Assembly: GCF_000821305.1 (NCBI RefSeq)
Contig: NZ_CCXK01000001.1
Location: 1-15,038, forward strand
Origin: Clostridium culturomicium
GTDB taxonomy: Bacteria > Bacillota > Clostridia > Clostridiales > Clostridiaceae
Reading direction: 5' to 3'
Length of the DNA stretch: 15,038 nt
Shown here: positions 12,250 to 15,038 of the stretch, in pieces
How the letters are laid out: each line of letters begins with the position of its first letter
Numbering within the stretch: the first letter of the stretch is position 1
Made by a program: the position numbers and the translations under genes
The notes under the pieces: model-generated
What the model was told of the DNA's origin: nothing
The model's input: the letters and a program-made list of their open reading frames with translations, nothing else
Database searches by the model: none

Positions 12250-13437
12250 TTGAGGAAAAACAGAAACCTTGCCATAATTGTAGTTATATTCGTTATTATG
12301 GCCGCAATTGCCGTTGTTGATAACACTAAGGGCATATTCATCCCAGTATTTAAGGAAAGTTTTAATGCTAACAATACAAGTATGGGAATAATGCTTTCAT
12401 CATGCTCCTTAGGATATATAATATTTACCTATGTAGGAGGTATTCTTTGTGAGAAACTAGGGCAAAGAAAGGTTATTTTATTAGGACTTACTATTATTAT
12501 TGGATCTACAGTAATGATTGCTTCTTCTAATATATATATAATGCTTTTAGTAGGAATGTTTTTATTGAATATGGGAATTGCATTTGGATGTATAGCCATA
12601 AATACGTTAATTCCAGCCTTATTTGTTGCAATACAAGCTATCATGATGAATATAGCTCATTGTTCTTATGGATTTGGCTCTACAATAGGACAATTTACAA
12701 TAGGAAGGATATTAGATTCAGGTATTGGATGGAGAAGTGTTTTTTATGGAATTGCAGCAATGTTTGTTATTGTTGTTTTAGTATTTCTTTTGATTAAAAT
12801 ACCATCAATTGAAAGTGAACATAAAGAAACAGGTGAAAAAATAAAGAATAAAGATGTATTTAAAGAAAAGTATGTTTATATTTATGCTCTTGCCTTAGGT
12901 ACTTATATATTTGCAGAGATGGGAATGTCTAATTGGATTGTTAACTTTTTAATGGAGAGCTATAATTTCACTAGCAGTACAGGAGCTACATTTTTGTCAG
13001 TCTTCTTTTTATTACTAACCATTGGGAGATTAGTTGGAGGATTTGTCGCTGAAAAATTTGGATATCTTCAATCCGTTATAGCATCAATGGCTATTGCAAT
13101 TGTATTATTAATAATAGCGCTAGTTGTTGGTAATAAAGCGTTAATATTAATTTGCATTACAGGTTTATTCTTTGCTATTACATATCCAACTATTGTAGCA
13201 ACAATAAGTAAGGTATTTAAAGATAACACTGCATATATAACGGGCATTATTTTAACCGGTGCAAGTTCTATAAGTATGATACTAAATTTACTAATGGGAA
13301 GATTAAATGATGTTATAGGAACAACAATTACCTTTTACTTAATACCAACAAGCTTAACTGTTTCTATGATATTTGTAATTATAATATATAGAGGAAAGTA
13401 TACTGCGTTTCAAAGAGGGGGCAAAAATATTGGGTAA
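12250..13437 (+). CDS. MFS family transporter, probable TTG start
   Basis: This is a major facilitator superfamily permease of about 395 residues with about 12 membrane segments. A basic N-terminus (RKNRN) precedes the first helix. The loop after helix 2 carries GGILCEKLGQRKVI, the MFS motif A type, and the equivalent loop of the second half reads GGFVAEKFGYLQ. A long cytoplasmic loop (SIESEHKETGEKIKNKD) divides the halves. The general look is that of sugar/fucose-permease-like MFS members; the substrate is unknown. An in-frame ATG lies at 12235, but it has no ribosome binding site and sits at the predicted transcription start. TTG 12250 has GGGAG (12237-12241) at 8 bases. It overlaps the next gene by 8 bases. 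Confidence 0.88.
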   Translation: MRKNRNLAIIVVIFVIMAAIAVVDNTKGIFIPVFKESFNANNTSMGIMLSSCSLGYIIFTYVGGILCEKLGQRKVILLGLTIIIGSTVMIASSNIYIMLLVGMFLLNMGIAFGCIAINTLIPALFVAIQAIMMNIAHCSYGFGSTIGQFTIGRILDSGIGWRSVFYGIAAMFVIVVLVFLLIKIPSIESEHKETGEKIKNKDVFKEKYVYIYALALGTYIFAEMGMSNWIVNFLMESYNFTSSTGATFLSVFFLLLTIGRLVGGFVAEKFGYLQSVIASMAIAIVLLIIALVVGNKALILICITGLFFAITYPTIVATISKVFKDNTAYITGIILTGASSISMILNLLMGRLNDVIGTTITFYLIPTSLTVSMIFVIIIYRGKYTAFQRGGKNIG

Positions 13438-14365
13438 AGGTCTCAATGTTACTATCACAAATACAACAAATGAAGCAAACAACTATATTATAAAAGCATC
13501 TGGAATAATAACAGGAAGGTTTACTATTATAGATCTAGATAATGACAATAAATCGGTACTTATTAAATTGAAGTTTTTTAAAGATTCAAAGGAAGGTATA
13601 GCAATATTAGAAGAAGCTCTGAGAGTTATGCTTCAGATTCTTATAAAAAGTAATGGGCTTCATAAGGTTAATATACTTTGTGATGAGACTATCAGCTTAA
13701 CACCATTTACTAATTTAGGATTTCAATTAGAAGGATATATAGCAGAAAATAGTTTGGTTAATTCAAAATACGAAGGCAATTTAATAATGGGAATGATAGA
13801 AGAAGATTATTATAATAATGCTTATATAAAAGAGGGATATTTAAAAGGTGATAATATTGAAATAAGAGTTTTATCATCAGAAAATGCAGATGAACTGTTA
13901 GATTACTATGTAAGAAACAGAAGCTTTTTAAGTAAGTATGAACCATTTAGAGATGAAACATTTTTTACATTAGAGACACAAAGGCAGTCTTTAATAGAAA
14001 ACTATAGAGAGTTTATCAAAGGACAAGGAGCTCACTTTGGAATATATAAAGATAATATAATGATAGGCAGAATAAGAATTAACAATATTATTCAGGGTGT
14101 GTTTAAGAGTGCGTTTATAGGATATTCTATTGATGAAAAGTGTCAAGGTAAAGGATATATGAAAGAAGCTGTAAAGCTTGTATTAAAATATGCATATGAA
14201 GAATTTGGCCTTCACAGAATAGAAGCAACTACTTTATTAGATAATGAAAGATCTCAAAGGGTATTAGAGGCTTGTGGCTTTACAGAGTTAGGTGTTTGTA
14301 AGGAATATCTTCTTATTAACGGTAAATGGAGAGATCATAAGATTTTTTATAGGAATAATAAGTAG
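13430..14365 (+). CDS. Tandem GNAT acetyltransferase: degenerate N-terminal plus RimJ/RimL-type C-terminal domain
   Basis: This is a 311-residue protein. Residues about 135-308 form a clear RimJ/RimL-type GNAT domain: IEIRVLSSENADEL at the start, FIGYSIDEKCQGKGYMKEAV with the acetyl-CoA loop Q239-G-K-G-Y-M, IEATTLLDNERSQRVLEACGF (264-284) and a final KWRDHKIFY. Residues 1-125 have a weaker GNAT-like order (a helix EALRVMLQILIKSNG, then KVNILCD, then PFTNLGFQLEG) but no Q-x-x-G-x-G/A loop, so this half is probably a non-catalytic, diverged GNAT. The substrate may be a protein N-terminus or a small amine. Start TTG 13430 has GAGGGGG at 13415-13421 with 8 bases spacing, and the 8-base overlap with the transporter gene indicates translational coupling. 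Confidence 0.85.
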   Translation: MGKGLNVTITNTTNEANNYIIKASGIITGRFTIIDLDNDNKSVLIKLKFFKDSKEGIAILEEALRVMLQILIKSNGLHKVNILCDETISLTPFTNLGFQLEGYIAENSLVNSKYEGNLIMGMIEEDYYNNAYIKEGYLKGDNIEIRVLSSENADELLDYYVRNRSFLSKYEPFRDETFFTLETQRQSLIENYREFIKGQGAHFGIYKDNIMIGRIRINNIIQGVFKSAFIGYSIDEKCQGKGYMKEAVKLVLKYAYEEFGLHRIEATTLLDNERSQRVLEACGFTELGVCKEYLLINGKWRDHKIFYRNNK

Positions 14366-14389
14366 AAAAATAAATATTAATGTAATAGG

Positions 14390-14431
14390 AAGCTGTATTG
14401 GAATAAAAGAATAATGCCAATACAGCTTTTA
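14390..14431 (+). terminator. Intrinsic terminator after the GNAT gene
   Basis: A 12-bp perfect stem AAGCTGTATTGG (14390-14401) pairs with CCAATACAGCTT (14417-14428) and is followed by a short T tract ending at 14430. Confidence 0.85.
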
Positions 14432-14790
14432 TACTATAGAGAAAAGAGAATATTTAAGAGATAAGATATGTTTAAGGTAATATGTACACAGTAGATAGGG
14501 TAATACAAGAATCTTAAATGTGTAAATGAAAGTGTACATAATTTAATTATAGATTTGAATTATAATGTTAGGATTAAGATCTTATCATATTTGTTTAATA
14601 GTTATGAAAATATAATTATTAATACTTGTCCTAGTGTATCATCATAAGAAAAACATAGCAATTTAAAGGAACCATTAGAAAAATGATTACCAGTAGAGCA
14701 AATGGTTTTAAATAAGAATATATGGAGCTAAAATAATGATAATATATGTTTTGTCGCTGCAGTAAGCACTGACGAGAAACGACAACTTAA
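14432..14790. other. Non-coding region with inverted repeats upstream of the second rRNA operon
   Basis: No believable gene is seen. The region contains a widely spaced inverted pair TATGTACAC (14481-14489) and GTGTACATA (14532-14540), a -10-like TATAAT (14561-14566), a 7-bp stem AACCATT (14670-14676) with AATGGTT (14701-14707) followed by TTTA, and a nested hairpin 14751-14785 (TTGTCG/CGACAA enclosing CAGT/ACTG). An untranslated RNA is possible but not shown. Confidence 0.5.
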
Positions 14791-14831
14791 CAAAACAAGT
14801 TTTAAAGAAATTAAAAAAACTTAAAAAGTTG

Positions 14832-14860
14832 TTGACAGATTTGAAAAAGTCTGGTAGAAT
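14832..14860 (+). promoter_or_regulatory. rRNA operon promoter
   Basis: A perfect -35 TTGACA (14832-14837), 17-base spacer and -10 TAGAAT (14855-14860) with TGG in front (extended -10). The 40 bases upstream (about 14790-14830) are A/T tracts, as expected of an UP element. Transcription should begin near 14867. This is the strongest promoter in the window. Confidence 0.92.
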
Positions 14861-14866
14861 AGTAAA

Positions 14867-15019
14867 AGTGATCGAGATAAATCGACGAAGAAAAAGAATT
14901 GGTCTTTGAAAATTAAACAGAGAAATAAAGGTAAAACCAGTTAATTTCGATAGAGATAATCTATCAATAAATGACTTTAACAAGTCAGCGAAACAATTAG
15001 AGCGCAGCTCAAACTTTTT
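14867..15019 (+). ncRNA. 16S rRNA leader with boxA and two hairpins
   Basis: TGGTCTTTGAAAATT (14900-14914) closely matches the Firmicute boxA (TGnTCTTTGAAAA), the NusB/NusE antitermination site. It is followed by two small hairpins, GATAGA/TCTATC (14949-14965) and TGACTT/AAGTCA (14972-14987). Antitermination here would also help polymerase pass T-rich stops such as that after 5S in this type of operon. Confidence 0.85.
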
Positions 15020-15038
15020 AAATTGAGAGTTTGATCCT
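15020..15038 (+). rRNA. rrs: 16S ribosomal RNA, 5' end (partial, continues beyond the window)
   Basis: The window ends in AGAGTTTGATCCT (15026-15038), the universal 16S 5' sequence used as a standard primer site. The mature 5' end is estimated at 15018-15021 by comparison with E. coli numbering. Confidence 0.93.

Noticed and set aside
14683..14715. 10-codon frame within the inverted repeat at 14670-14707
   Set aside because: It is too short, and the AAAGGA in front is 15 bases away.
14708..14983. Leftward 91-codon frame across the rRNA promoter
   Set aside because: It runs through the strong rRNA promoter and boxA leader on the other strand and has no coding signature.

Overview
The window looks like a chromosomal segment of a low-GC Firmicute, most likely Clostridium or a close relative. 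The evidence is very AT-rich DNA, strong AGGAGG-type ribosome binding sites, frequent AGA/ATA/TTA codons, clostridial-looking 5S and tRNA genes, and the combination of DUF1576, class V aminotransferase, D-2-hydroxyacid dehydrogenase and DUF1015 genes. The species assignment is inference. The window runs from the tail of one ribosomal RNA operon (23S-5S spacer, 5S, five tRNAs) to the promoter, leader and first bases of 16S of a second operon in the same orientation about 14.8 kb downstream.

Layout. 1-660: 5S rRNA, then tRNA-Lys, -Gly, -Arg, -His and a second identical tRNA-Lys, closed by an intrinsic terminator. 660-965: AT-rich gap with two DnaA-box-like 9-mers. 980-1672: sfsA (+), convergent through a long shared hairpin with a leftward pair, a 114-residue unknown protein and a DUF1576 membrane protein. 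The DUF1576 reading frame appears to start at a non-AUG codon. 3600-4140: two very small rightward genes for cysteine-rich proteins that share a C-x2-C-x2-F-x2-G-x-C motif. 4177-7666: a well-formed operon with its own promoter and terminator, encoding a class V aminotransferase, a D-2-hydroxyacid dehydrogenase (SerC/SerA-like) and a DUF1015 protein, probably for serine or a related 3-carbon hydroxy/amino acid. 7695-8231: leftward HD-domain nucleotidase-like gene with a damaged or unusual 5' end. 8439-9173: tcdA (tRNA t6A dehydratase). 9335-11934: leftward pair of a SAM methyltransferase and an M20 (PepV-like) dipeptidase. 12218-14431: rightward pair of an MFS transporter and a tandem GNAT acetyltransferase, both apparently starting at TTG and overlapping by 8 bases. 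14432-15038: non-coding DNA with several inverted repeats, then the rRNA promoter, boxA leader and 16S start.

Most of this is housekeeping or lightly characterised accessory metabolism. I see no phage, transposon, CRISPR array or obvious defence island. The points most worth a second look are the apparent non-AUG start of the DUF1576 gene, the similarly placed ATA plus in-frame stop before the HD gene, the pair of related Cys-rich micro-proteins, and DUF1015 as a candidate for the step missing from the serine operon. TcdA and the tRNAs in the window are linked by biochemistry: tRNA-Lys(UUU) and tRNA-Arg(UCU) both read ANN codons and carry A37, the base TcdA acts on after t6A formation.
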